The translations under genes were made by a program, and so were the position numbers. From positions 352,777 to 416,776 of the forward strand of contig JALHMI010000004.1 in assembly GCA_022844125.1 (NCBI GenBank): 64,000 nt of DNA. The letters are read 5' to 3'. Positions within the stretch are counted from its first letter, which is position 1; each line of letters opens with the position of its first letter. Shown here in pieces: positions 44,604 through 52,944 of this stretch. Under the pieces are notes generated by a model, which did no database searches, was not told the origin of the DNA, and was given only the letters and a program-made list of their open reading frames with translations. The stretch is from Pirellulales bacterium. Lineage in GTDB: Bacteria; Planctomycetota; Planctomycetia; Pirellulales; PALSA-1355.

Positions 44604-46688
44604 CTATCTCTGGTTGGTGGGGCGAACCGTCTGTTGCGTTGCGCGCCGCTGCACTTCGAGTCCGCTGTCGCTCAGCAACAGTTGTATGTCGTGGAACCGG
44701 TCGTCACCGCCGGGGAGTACTTCGACGACCAGCGTGGGCTTCCAGTACATGCCCCGCCCCGCCTTTCCCCAGCTCTCGGTCTGCGTCCAAATGCCCGAGA
44801 TCAAATCATCGATCGCTGCTTCCGTTGAAGGACCCAGTGCAATTTCGTTCGCCGCCTGGCCACGCGATTCGGGTACGATCACGATTTTGTCGGCGGAACA
44901 GCGGACGAGAATCGGTCGCGTCGCGCCGATTGAGCCGACCTGGCTGCTTACGCCCCAGCCGCGACCGCGAGTCACCGCGATACTCTGAGTCGCCTTGGTT
45001 CGTGTTCCTAGCATCGATGGATTCGGCTGGTGATCGAGCGTCAAGCTCTCAGGCACATTGTGCCTGGCGACGTCCGGAACGTCGGTGCTCTGCTCGGGGT
45101 CTGCGGCGGAAGCGTTCGTCGCAGAGTGTGCCGAACCCGGCGAACCGCCAGCGGTGGACTTACTAGCACCAGCCATCAGGTGATAGTTGTTCTTGGATTC
45201 GGCTCCGGCCTGGCCACCGGGACGTGCAGCGGGATTTCCAGTCGGCGCGCGAGCATGCGCCGGCCCGCCGCCTACCGTCGCCGGTCCGACTCGAGTCTGG
45301 GGCACGCTTTCACCTCCGGCCGGGCCATCGAATTTCCCGTCTGGTCCGCCAGCGCTGCTGTATGGGCCGGTCTGGGGCTCTGCCCCGCCGAGGCTAGTTC
45401 CCGGTCCGCTCGTGCCGCCCGCCGTTCCATTCTGCATCTCGGCGAACTGGCGGCCTTCGATCGTGGCGCTACTATTTCCGGGCCGCATCTGGGGTCCGAT
45501 TGTGCCTGGTTCGGCGTAGGGATCGCCTCCACCGGTGCCGGTTGGCGCGTATGCACTCAATGACGAGTCGGCCGAGCCGCTGAAACTGTCGTTGCCACTC
45601 GAAGCGAATTCGCCTCCTGTCCCGCGTGTGCCACTATCTCCGCGGCTCCAATTCTCAGGCTCTTCCCAGCCACCCAGGAAACTTCCGCCCGGGCCATCGC
45701 CCGTGCCGGGCACCTGGGCGATCCCGCCGTGTGACTTGGCGTGGAAGACGGGCTTGGAACGACCCTTTCGGAACTGCGGCGAGCTCGCAATATATTCTGC
45801 TAATCGCTTGCGCGCTTCGCTAACCACGGTCGCAGTAAGTTGCTTTAGCTCGGGATCGCTGGGCGGATACGACAAAGTCCAGTCGGCGCCGATCAATTCA
45901 TAACCGAAATCGCTCCCCCAGGACTCCAATGCTGCCCGGGCGGCATAGTACGATGCTATCCCCTCGGGCCGCACGATCAATAGCGGGTAAGGTTCTTCTT
46001 GCAGGGTTCCACCGGGCGAAAGCTTGGCAAAGTACTCACGCTGAGCTCGCAGGCCTGCCGCCAGCGGATTACCGGGGCCGAAGTACCCAATAAAGTCTTC
46101 TGGAGAGAGTTCGATTCCCTCGGGTTGTAGCACGATCTTTTGTTCGCAGCATTCGATGTAGATCGGTCGCCGGTGCGTACCACTACGCCCGTCGAACGGC
46201 ACGATCGAATAGTTGACAACCTCGTGCTTCCCCTTCTTGCGGGCTTCGTCGACCGCCGCACGCGTTTTGGCAAGTTCGTCCTGAACTCTAGCCAGTTCGG
46301 CATGGTTCTGTGTCTGTTCGTTGGCGTGGGAATTACCAGCCTTCTCAAGCTCGGCAACCGCGATTCTGAGCTGGTGAAACTTTTCTTCCAGCCGTCGCTG
46401 ATGCTCTTCGATATGGCTGAGCTTCAAACGTTCCGCTTCCAGATCGGCTTGCGTCTTGGTGCGCGCTTCGCGCAAGTGCGTGGAACGCCAGCGGAAGTAG
46501 TCGGCATCAAGCTCATCCTGCTCATTTTGCGCGCGATTCTTGGCTTGGGCCGCTTTCTCAGCCTCTTGCCTGCCATGGCTGGCAAAGGCGTGCAACAGCA
46601 CCACCAGCGCTCCCATCGTGCAGATCAGCACGGCGAGGAACGGGAAGAGTTGAATGCCCGCAGGTTTGGCACCTCCGCGCCTGCTCAT
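44604..46688 (-). CDS. Large membrane-anchored coiled-coil protein, second motor-cassette subunit
   Basis: A 694-aa protein. One N-terminal membrane helix (residues 13-35, IQLFPFLAVLICTMGALVVLL) lacks the acidic residue of its partner. A coiled coil (about 40-150) is followed by a folded domain (about 155-320) containing IYIECCEQKIVLQPEG and PEDFIGYFGPGNPL. A long Gly/Ser/Pro-rich linker (about 325-560) leads to a C-terminal domain with PILVRCSADKIVIVP, which resembles the first domain and suggests an internal duplication. Its ATG overlaps the stop of the ExbB-like gene (ATGA), so translation is coupled. The function is unknown. Confidence 0.72.
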   Translation of the reverse strand: MSRRGGAKPAGIQLFPFLAVLICTMGALVVLLHAFASHGRQEAEKAAQAKNRAQNEQDELDADYFRWRSTHLREARTKTQADLEAERLKLSHIEEHQRRLEEKFHQLRIAVAELEKAGNSHANEQTQNHAELARVQDELAKTRAAVDEARKKGKHEVVNYSIVPFDGRSGTHRRPIYIECCEQKIVLQPEGIELSPEDFIGYFGPGNPLAAGLRAQREYFAKLSPGGTLQEEPYPLLIVRPEGIASYYAARAALESWGSDFGYELIGADWTLSYPPSDPELKQLTATVVSEARKRLAEYIASSPQFRKGRSKPVFHAKSHGGIAQVPGTGDGPGGSFLGGWEEPENWSRGDSGTRGTGGEFASSGNDSFSGSADSSLSAYAPTGTGGGDPYAEPGTIGPQMRPGNSSATIEGRQFAEMQNGTAGGTSGPGTSLGGAEPQTGPYSSAGGPDGKFDGPAGGESVPQTRVGPATVGGGPAHARAPTGNPAARPGGQAGAESKNNYHLMAGASKSTAGGSPGSAHSATNASAADPEQSTDVPDVARHNVPESLTLDHQPNPSMLGTRTKATQSIAVTRGRGWGVSSQVGSIGATRPILVRCSADKIVIVPESRGQAANEIALGPSTEAAIDDLISGIWTQTESWGKAGRGMYWKPTLVVEVLPGGDDRFHDIQLLLSDSGLEVQRRATQQTVRPTNQR

Positions 46689-48016
46689 GCCGCCTGGCCT
46701 TTTCGGGTGCCGCTGTTAAGATCAATCCGCGCGGCATCTGCCGGCGACAGCCGTGTGCTCAAGAGGCCGATGGCCGCCGAGAGCGAAATGACCGTCTCTT
46801 CGAAGTGCTGTGCGCCGGCCAGCGCCGAGAGGTTGCGATTCAATTCCGACTCGAGCCGGGCCACCTGATCCGACGCTCCGACCACTTGCGACAGCAGCTC
46901 TGTCTGGCGAGTCATTTCGCGTTGCTGGCTGGCCACGGCCGCGGCATTTTGCAGCAGGGCTTGCTGCACGCCTTGCCAATGCTCGCGGCTTTCGGCCGCG
47001 ATCGCGCGTTCGGCGCTCGCCAGCGTCAGGGCGTGCTGTTCAACGCTCTGGTTCATGGCCCCGGCGAGCGAGGCTTCAATCACCTTGGCCGAGGCTTGCG
47101 TCTGCTGCGCCCACTGCTCGTACATCGCCCGCAGACTCTGTTGCCAGATTTCAGCCTGCCGGACCACCACCTTGTCGAGCGCGCCCAATACGTTTTCCGC
47201 GATCCGGCGCACGATGTTCACGTCCGGATCGGCCGAGGCGTCGGCGTCGGTAATGAATCGTCCCACAAGTTCCGCGTTGGCTCGCTCGTCGACCTGCGAG
47301 AGCAGTTGGCTCTCATAGCGTTCCACAAAGTACTTTACGAACATCAGCACGATCGACAGCGACAGCGACAGGGCCGTCGTGTCGAAGGCGACGCCCAGGC
47401 CGCTGGTCACGCCCGAAAGCGAGGCTTCCAGGGCCTTGGGGCTGAGATTGCCCACGGCGCCCGTGATGCCGATGATCGTGCCCAGGAAGCCCATGATCGG
47501 TACGGCCCAGACGACGAACCACACCAGGGCGTATGACGATTGCATGCGCCCCGCGTCGAGGTCCGAAAGGTAGCGAATCTCCTCGTCGAGCCCCGCGGCC
47601 GAGTTCTTGCGGTACACGAACTCGAGCGCCTCGCGCAGACGCCGCACCAGGTAACTGTCTTGCCAGGAATCGGGGAGTTTCGCGAGCCGCGCCAGCAGGT
47701 TCTCGCAATGGGCCACGTCCTGTCCGCCGGGCGGAATCGCATCCAGCATCGGCTCGGAGAGGATCTGCGACTGCCCGACGAGGTTGGTGACCTTTAGAAG
47801 GAGCGACGCCACGCCAATGCAGAACATCGCGACCGTGACGTACTCTGCCCAGTGGCCGGCAAAGTAACGGAGCACAAAGGCATGGGCACTGTAACCCGAG
47901 AGCAGCTCCGAGTTGCGACTGATTTCCAACGGGACATAGACGGCCAGCGTGGCAAGTCCGCCCCAGACGACTGGCGACCACACGATGGCCCGGGCGATTC
48001 GATTGACCTGGTTCAC
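46685..48016 (-). CDS. MotA/TolQ/ExbB-type channel with long C-terminal helical tail
   Basis: About 443 aa from GTG 48016, 8 bases after AAGGA; the GTG at 48025 abuts the ribosome site and is less likely. Membrane helices are near 15-32, 60-80, 158-180 and 210-232. The pair WFVVWAVPIMGFLGTIIGITGAVG and FDTTALSLSLSIVLMF matches the MotA/ExbB core, including GFLGTIIG and a TT pair. From about 260 to 430 a long helical tail follows, unlike ExbB but comparable to ZorA-type or TolQ-like long-tail channels. It heads the three-gene cassette. Confidence 0.82.
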   Translation of the reverse strand: MNQVNRIARAIVWSPVVWGGLATLAVYVPLEISRNSELLSGYSAHAFVLRYFAGHWAEYVTVAMFCIGVASLLLKVTNLVGQSQILSEPMLDAIPPGGQDVAHCENLLARLAKLPDSWQDSYLVRRLREALEFVYRKNSAAGLDEEIRYLSDLDAGRMQSSYALVWFVVWAVPIMGFLGTIIGITGAVGNLSPKALEASLSGVTSGLGVAFDTTALSLSLSIVLMFVKYFVERYESQLLSQVDERANAELVGRFITDADASADPDVNIVRRIAENVLGALDKVVVRQAEIWQQSLRAMYEQWAQQTQASAKVIEASLAGAMNQSVEQHALTLASAERAIAAESREHWQGVQQALLQNAAAVASQQREMTRQTELLSQVVGASDQVARLESELNRNLSALAGAQHFEETVISLSAAIGLLSTRLSPADAARIDLNSGTRKGQAA

Positions 48017-48389
48017 CCGACGCACTCCTTATTCTGTAGCAGCCCGCCCCGCGCAGGGCGGCCGATTGGCGACGTATCTGTTGCGCTGTCCTAAGAATCG
48101 GCGCAATCGCTACAGTTTATGAATGCAATCCGCGTGAAGTGCGGCCGCTGTCGGTCAGACGCCAGTGCTGCAGTCAGCCCGCGCAAAGCCAAAGATTTCG
48201 AGCCGCAGAAATTCTCTAACTGCCCGGCCTCACGCAACCGATAACACTTAGGTCGCAACGCACGACACAAAAAACGGGGCCAGGAACCTTTTCCAGAAAA
48301 CGGCGCCAGGAAGCTTTATCGCGATATTCCCAGGGGGGATTAACCGTCCGGTGATGGCCCAACTCGGGCCTCCCGGACTGTTTTTATTG
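48017..48389. other. Intergenic region, about 373 bp
   Basis: This gap separates the motor cassette (its promoter must lie here, minus strand) from the stop of queD (minus). It contains the 26-bp tandem repeat at 48271-48322. No gene was recognised. Confidence 0.5.
48271..48322. repeat. Two tandem copies of a 26-bp repeat
   Basis: Copy 1 (48271-48296) begins AAAACGGGGCCAGGAACC; copy 2 (48297-48322) begins AAAACGGCGCCAGGAAGC. They match at 20 of 26 positions. The core GCGCCAGGAACC recurs in reverse at about 37855-37866. It looks like a dispersed intergenic repeat. Confidence 0.6.
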
Positions 48390-48791
48390 CTACCCCGTGT
48401 ACGTCGCGAAGCATCGCGGCGTCTCCCACAAAATCGTCTCGACCACCGGAAAGCCCTGGCTCCGGGCATAGTCGAAGATCAGCTTGGCGATGTTTTCCGC
48501 CGTGGGATTCGTGTCGACCAGATAGAGCGGCTCGCCCAGCTTCTCGAGCGCCGTTCGCGCCGGATCATCACGATGCAGGATCATCCGATGATCGAGATTC
48601 TCATCGATCCAGTTGCTCACGACCCGTTTGATCTCCGAAAAGTCCATCACCATGCCGAGATCGTCGAGCGCAGCGGACTCGATGGCAATCACGGCCCGGC
48701 CGTTATGCCCGTGGAGATTGCGGCACTTGCCGGCGTAATTCAGCAGCCGGTGGCCGTAACAGAAGTCGATTTCGCGAGTGACTCGAAACAT
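48390..48791 (-). CDS. queD: 6-carboxy-5,6,7,8-tetrahydropterin synthase (QueD/PTPS family)
   Basis: A 133-aa enzyme. ATG 48791 fits the family N-terminus MFRVTREIDFCYGHRLL; the longer frame to 48938 overlaps queC. Zinc His residues are in YGHRL and in the CRNLHGH motif (CxxxHGH), whose Cys is the QueD-type catalytic residue. The catalytic Asp-His (LDHRM) and the terminal Glu (WETPRC) are present. It converts dihydroneopterin triphosphate to CPH4, precursor of preQ0 and queuosine. It follows queC by 53 bp. Confidence 0.88.
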   Translation of the reverse strand: MFRVTREIDFCYGHRLLNYAGKCRNLHGHNGRAVIAIESAALDDLGMVMDFSEIKRVVSNWIDENLDHRMILHRDDPARTALEKLGEPLYLVDTNPTAENIAKLIFDYARSQGFPVVETILWETPRCFATYTG

Positions 48792-48844
48792 TCGGGGCGT
48801 GCCTGCTTGTGGAGATTGGACTGTTCTTGCTCGGTGAGCTTGGC

Positions 48845-49546
48845 TTAGTGAATGGTCGCGGCTAGCGGCTGTTCGGCGACATAATGCGTGTGGTCGGGTA
48901 TCTCGGCGATGCGAAATGCCTGCCGCCTCTCGGCGCACTTGTTACAGCGGCCGCAATGCTCGCCCCCGACTGGAGAGAGGCATGAAAAAGTCCACTCCAG
49001 CGGCAGCTCGCGGCCAAGCTGCATCACCTGCCGTTTGCTCAAGTGGCTCAGCGGACGGACGAGCTCCACGTGGCCCGAAACCGCCCGGTCCATGGCTGCC
49101 TGAAAAGTGCGGAAGAACTCGTCGGTCGAATCGGCAAACGGATTGCTCGCCAGCGCCCCCAGCGCTAACTGGCTGACCCCGTGCAGCTGGCACCAGACCT
49201 GGGCCTTCACGAGCAGCAGCGGGTTATGTCCGGGCAGGTAAACGTTTTCGTCCGGCTCCGCGGCGCCCGGCACGGAGCGACCTGTGATGCTCCAGTGATC
49301 TGCGTACAGGTCCGCTAGCGGCATCTGCAAGACGACCAGTGGCTCGAGCCGGGGGTGTTCGATGGCTGCCAGAAAGCGTTTCGCCGCTTGCAATTCAGCG
49401 GGCTGCCAGTGCCACTGGCAGTCCATGGCCAGCGGCCATACTCGCCGGCCGGTCGCCAGCAGTTGGCCCACCAGCACGGCGCTATCCAGCCCACCGCTGA
49501 ACAGCACGGCAATGTCTTTGTCTTTTCGCACTCCGTCTGCGATCAC
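48845..49546 (-). CDS. queC: 7-cyano-7-deazaguanine synthase
   Basis: About 233 aa from GTG 49546 (GAGGA 5 bases upstream), which matches the usual QueC length; the frame is open to a GTG at 49756. The ATP-pyrophosphatase loop AVLFSGGLDSAVLVG is near the N-terminus and the C-terminal zinc site FSCLSPVGGEHCGRCNKC carries four Cys. The enzyme makes preQ0 from CDG with ammonia and ATP. With queD downstream it forms a two-gene preQ0 unit; queE and folE are not in the window. Confidence 0.87.
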   Translation of the reverse strand: MIADGVRKDKDIAVLFSGGLDSAVLVGQLLATGRRVWPLAMDCQWHWQPAELQAAKRFLAAIEHPRLEPLVVLQMPLADLYADHWSITGRSVPGAAEPDENVYLPGHNPLLLVKAQVWCQLHGVSQLALGALASNPFADSTDEFFRTFQAAMDRAVSGHVELVRPLSHLSKRQVMQLGRELPLEWTFSCLSPVGGEHCGRCNKCAERRQAFRIAEIPDHTHYVAEQPLAATIH

Positions 49547-50116
49547 GTGGTCCTCATTCCCGTTGGAGAGCCGAGCGCCTTTGTGGAGACCGAGCAGCTT
49601 CGTGCAAGCCGAGTAATGTCCGCCAGCGGCCACCCTCGCAGCCGGCCCGCGAGGAAATTGTAGAACCTTGGCCAGTCGTTCGGGAGTGGCCGGTGAGACA
49701 CCCTTTGGCTTTGTCGAGGGATTCTTTTGCTGCGCGAAATCGCCGAGGGCTGGCACCCGGAACGGCCGGAACGCAGTTGATCTTGCTTTCCAGCGGGCAT
49801 GGGCCTACAGTGCCGCCCTAATTTTCCCGTCGTACGAAGGTCCGTTCGGACACCTGGGCTTCCGCAAGATACTTGTCTCCAAACTGCGGCGTTTTTCGCC
49901 CGCGGTAGGGGCTGCAAGGATTCTGCGGGTTTTGACTCCTGCGGAGGTCGCCCGGCGAATGTCGGGGCGTCGACGCATCTGCTTATGAGATAACGAGCTA
50001 ACGCGCGAGACGGCACCCGGTTGTGAGCGGATTTTGGTTGAATTGGCAGCTCCGGCTTTTACAATGAATACAGTTCGCCCGGACTGCCGCAAACCTCCTA
50101 AAGTGAAAGGTCACTT
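49547..50116. other. Intergenic region, 570 bp, divergent
   Basis: This gap lies between queC (minus) and a small exported protein gene (plus). It is shorter by 210 bp if queC starts at 49756. I looked for a short preQ1-type pseudoknot upstream of queC and saw none. ORFs on both strands here are Arg-rich and lack ribosome sites. Confidence 0.45.
50038..50065 (+). promoter_or_regulatory. Candidate promoter of the small exported protein gene
   Basis: TTGAAT (50038-50043) and TACAAT (50060-50065) are separated by 16 bases, 52 bp before ATG 50117. Confidence 0.5.
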
Positions 50117-50458
50117 ATGAGAATGGTGGTGGTCGGTCTGGGTGCAATTGCAACTCTTGGTGTCGCGGCTTTAGTCATGGCCGCGGGTCCTGGCGAAGCC
50201 TTGCCCGCGGGAATTCCGGGTACTACTGCTGTCGGCGGCGAGGGGCTGATCGCCCTATCGGCAACGTCAGGCGGCCAGCACCAGCAAGTGACTGTGATCG
50301 ATCCTGCGACCCGCGCGATGAGTGTTTATCACATCTCGCTGGCGACCGGAGAGGTTACGCTCAAAAGCGTCCGCCGCATCCACTGGGATTTGCAGATGAA
50401 CGAGTTTAATGCGACACATCCGCTGCCGGGTGAGATTCGCTCGATGATCGAGCAGTAA
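50117..50458 (+). CDS. Small exported protein of unknown function
   Basis: A 113-aa protein from ATG 50117 with AAAGG 7 bases upstream. A signal peptide (residues 1-23, VVGLGAIATLGVAALVMAA) is followed by a compact beta-rich domain: GLIALSATSGGQHQQVTVIDPATRAMSVYHI and VTLKSVRRIHWDLQMNEFN. The pattern of a value, its type and its comparison resembles small secreted planctomycete proteins near envelope genes. I do not recognise a family. The next gene starts 164 bp downstream on the same strand. Confidence 0.7.
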   Translation: MRMVVVGLGAIATLGVAALVMAAGPGEALPAGIPGTTAVGGEGLIALSATSGGQHQQVTVIDPATRAMSVYHISLATGEVTLKSVRRIHWDLQMNEFNATHPLPGEIRSMIEQ

Positions 50459-50622
50459 ACCCGGCGGCTGGCGATTCACGGATTCGGTACCGCAAGGAGG
50501 CCGGGAACGAGAAACGCAACCACTATTTGCGATGATCGAGAGGCGACGCGCCTCGCGGTTATTCGCACCGGCAGCGCGCTGCGGATCACGCGCGCTGCAC
50601 GGTAACGGGAACACGACTTATA

Positions 50623-52095
50623 ATGGCCACGCGCAAGTTCATCACGCTTGAAGAAGCGGCGAGCATGTTGGGCGTTTCCACCGACACCGTGAGCGAAATG
50701 CGCGACCGTGGCAAGATCCACGGCTATCGCGACGGTGGCAGTTGGAAATTCAAGCCCGAGGAAATCGAACGTGCGATCGCCGATCGCGATTCCGCCGAGG
50801 AAGAAGGCGACTATGCCGAGGTGAACGAAGACCCCGATTCGATCCTGCTCAGCGAAGTCGAACTGGGCCAATCGGACGAAAGCACCTCGAGCACGATCAT
50901 TGGCGGCAAGCCCAGCCGCAACCCGGCCGAAAGCGACATTACACTCGCCCCGGATAGCGCCATCGACATTCAGCTCAAACAGCCCAAGGGCGATAGCAGC
51001 CTCGATCTCGACTCGGCCCTGACGCTGGAGCCCAGCAGCGGTTCGGACGTGCTCGATATTGGCTCCGGACTACAGGAGGGCTCGGGCGCAAAGAGTGGCT
51101 CGGGCCTTGGCTCCGGTCTTAGCCCAATGTTCGATGATCTCGATACGCTCGATCTCGACCTGCCAAGCGCCGCCGATAGCGGCATTAGTTCCAAGATCTT
51201 GATGGATGTGCCCCCGGCCGATGGGCCCGGCGCCAGCAAGACGGTCATCGGCGCGGGCCGTTCCGCGGAAGGCTCCGGCCTGGGGCTCGCCAACGAAGAT
51301 GAACTCGCCCTGGGCGAAGCCGCGGCCGATGATGAAATCCTGCTCGACGTCGATGCCGGCGGTTCGGCCATCGATCTGGCCGAGGACGTGGATGACGATC
51401 TCGTGCTGGGCGGCAGTTCGCACGGTGACATCTCGCGCACCGGTGATAGCGGTATCTCGCTCTTGAACCCGTCCGACAGCGGGCTCTCGCTCGAATCGGC
51501 TCCCATGGAACTTGGCGGCTCGGGGATCGTCGATTCGCTCAACCTGGGTGATGACGACCTGCTGCTCGATGAAGAGTCGCCCGCCGCGGCGGGCGCGGAC
51601 GGAGGCATTTCCGGCATCGGCGACCTGGGTGTCGAAGCCGCGGACGATCAATCGGACGACGACTTCCTGCTCACCCCGCTCGAAGAAGGCGCGGCCGAAG
51701 AGTCGGACAGCGGTTCGCAAGTCATCGCCCTTGATGACGACGTGGAGTTTGAAGAAGCCGGCGTGGGCGCGCTCGATGACGGCGGCGGCGGTGGTCTGCT
51801 TGAAGATGATCTGGGCGAAGGCTTTGGCGGCGGCGCGGCGCTCGGTGCCGAGGCACTTTCGGCCGCGCCCGCCCGGGGCATGGCGCCGGCGGCTGCCGGA
51901 GCCCCGATGATGGCCGCCGCGCCCGAAGCCCCGTTCAGTTTGTGGAACGTGCTCAGTCTGGCCTTGTGCTCGGTGCTTCTCTTGATGTGCGGGATGTTCA
52001 CGTTCGACTTGCTCCGCAACATGTGGAGTTGGAACGAAGCCTATAGCGTTAACAGCAGCATGATGGATATGGTGCTGAGTTGGTTTGAAGGTTAA
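50623..52095 (+). CDS. Helix-turn-helix protein with acidic linker and C-terminal membrane anchor
   Basis: A 490-aa protein. Residues 5-55 are an excisionase/MerR-type winged HTH (ITLEEAASMLGVSTDTVSEM, then WKFKPEEIERAI). Residues about 60-410 are a low-complexity, acidic, Ser/Gly/Asp-rich linker with recurring SGSGLGSGL, DSGISLL and GDDDLLLDE blocks. Near the end comes a hydrophobic helix of about 22 residues (VLSLALCSVLLLMCGMFTF) and a short tail. This predicts a DNA-binding domain tethered to the inner membrane from the C-terminal side. An OmpA-like lipoprotein gene lies 73 bp downstream. Confidence 0.78.
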   Translation: MATRKFITLEEAASMLGVSTDTVSEMRDRGKIHGYRDGGSWKFKPEEIERAIADRDSAEEEGDYAEVNEDPDSILLSEVELGQSDESTSSTIIGGKPSRNPAESDITLAPDSAIDIQLKQPKGDSSLDLDSALTLEPSSGSDVLDIGSGLQEGSGAKSGSGLGSGLSPMFDDLDTLDLDLPSAADSGISSKILMDVPPADGPGASKTVIGAGRSAEGSGLGLANEDELALGEAAADDEILLDVDAGGSAIDLAEDVDDDLVLGGSSHGDISRTGDSGISLLNPSDSGLSLESAPMELGGSGIVDSLNLGDDDLLLDEESPAAAGADGGISGIGDLGVEAADDQSDDDFLLTPLEEGAAEESDSGSQVIALDDDVEFEEAGVGALDDGGGGGLLEDDLGEGFGGGAALGAEALSAAPARGMAPAAAGAPMMAAAPEAPFSLWNVLSLALCSVLLLMCGMFTFDLLRNMWSWNEAYSVNSSMMDMVLSWFEG

Positions 52096-52168
52096 ACGAA
52101 TAAACTGCCGGCCGAGGCTCGCGTAGCCGCCGGACTCAAAATACGTTGATTCGAAAGGAGTCGAATCG

Positions 52169-52936
52169 ATGCACCTAACACATTGCCACATTCGTGCCCT
52201 GCCTGTGTTGCTGGCAACATGCGCTGCTGTGGCACTCTCTGGCGCCGGCTGCTCCAGTTCCAATACGCAGACCGCGACGCTGCAATCGCAAAACCGAATC
52301 CTCACCGAGCAGAACCGCGCGCAGCTTGCCGAGATTCAGAATCTGAAGATTCACAACCGGCAAACCGAGGACAAGCTCATCCAGGCTGAGCGAGAACTCG
52401 CGCAACTCGACGCGAGCCGCCGGCTGGCCGGCAATCAACTCCCCGTCGGCATGAGCACCCGGCTGGCCGCCCTCGCCGAGCGCTACCCGTTTCTGCAATA
52501 CGATCCGCAGACGGGCATCAGCAAGCTCGACACCGACGTGCTGTTCGATTCCGGCCAGGCGGATCTGAAGCCTAGCGCTGACCAGGCCCTGGCCGAGATT
52601 GCCGAGATCTTTACCGCGCCTGACGGACGTGAGTTCAAGCTGATGGTCGTCGGCCATGCCGATGCGCAAGCCATTCGCGGCGAAGAGCTCCGCTCGCGCT
52701 ACCCCAGCAACTGGCACTTGAGCGCCGGTCGCGCGCTGGCCGTCGCCGATTGGCTGCGCCAGAGCGGAATTCCCGAATCGCGGATGGGCGTGGCGGGCTT
52801 CGGGCAGCATCAGCCCATCGCCAGCAATGACTCGGACGACACCCGCAGCCGCAATCGCCGCGTCGAGATCTACGTCCTCGGCCCGGAAACGCCGCTCGTG
52901 GGCTGGGCTGATACGTCGGGAAGGTTCTATCGCTAG
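52169..52936 (+). CDS. OmpA-family outer-membrane-type lipoprotein
   Basis: A 255-aa protein from ATG 52169, with AAAGGAG upstream. The N-terminus has a lipoprotein-like signal ending SGAGC (Cys28). A coiled coil (about 35-85, LQSQNRILTEQNRAQLAEIQ) precedes the OmpA domain (about 110-240) with VLFDSGQADLKPSADQAL, VVGHADAQA, LSAGRALAVADWL and RNRRVEIYV. OmpA domains bind peptidoglycan meso-diaminopimelate, here linking a membrane to the cell wall. Planctomycete peptidoglycan supports this role; it may also be a Pal-like partner of the motor loci in the window. Confidence 0.87.
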   Translation: MHLTHCHIRALPVLLATCAAVALSGAGCSSSNTQTATLQSQNRILTEQNRAQLAEIQNLKIHNRQTEDKLIQAERELAQLDASRRLAGNQLPVGMSTRLAALAERYPFLQYDPQTGISKLDTDVLFDSGQADLKPSADQALAEIAEIFTAPDGREFKLMVVGHADAQAIRGEELRSRYPSNWHLSAGRALAVADWLRQSGIPESRMGVAGFGQHQPIASNDSDDTRSRNRRVEIYVLGPETPLVGWADTSGRFYR

Positions 52937-52944
52937 CGCGGTGG

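Noticed and set aside
43608-48016. Zorya defence system
   Set aside because: The channel has a long tail as in ZorA, but no OmpA-type ZorB domain and no ZorC/ZorD helicase or nuclease genes are adjacent; only the general motor architecture is shared.
49668-49988. Plus-strand ORF of 106 aa upstream of the small exported protein gene
   Set aside because: Arg-rich, no ribosome site, and it overlaps the possible longer queC start; no family resemblance.
49547-50116. PreQ1 riboswitch upstream of queC
   Set aside because: No short pseudoknot with an A-rich tail could be recognised on the minus strand.
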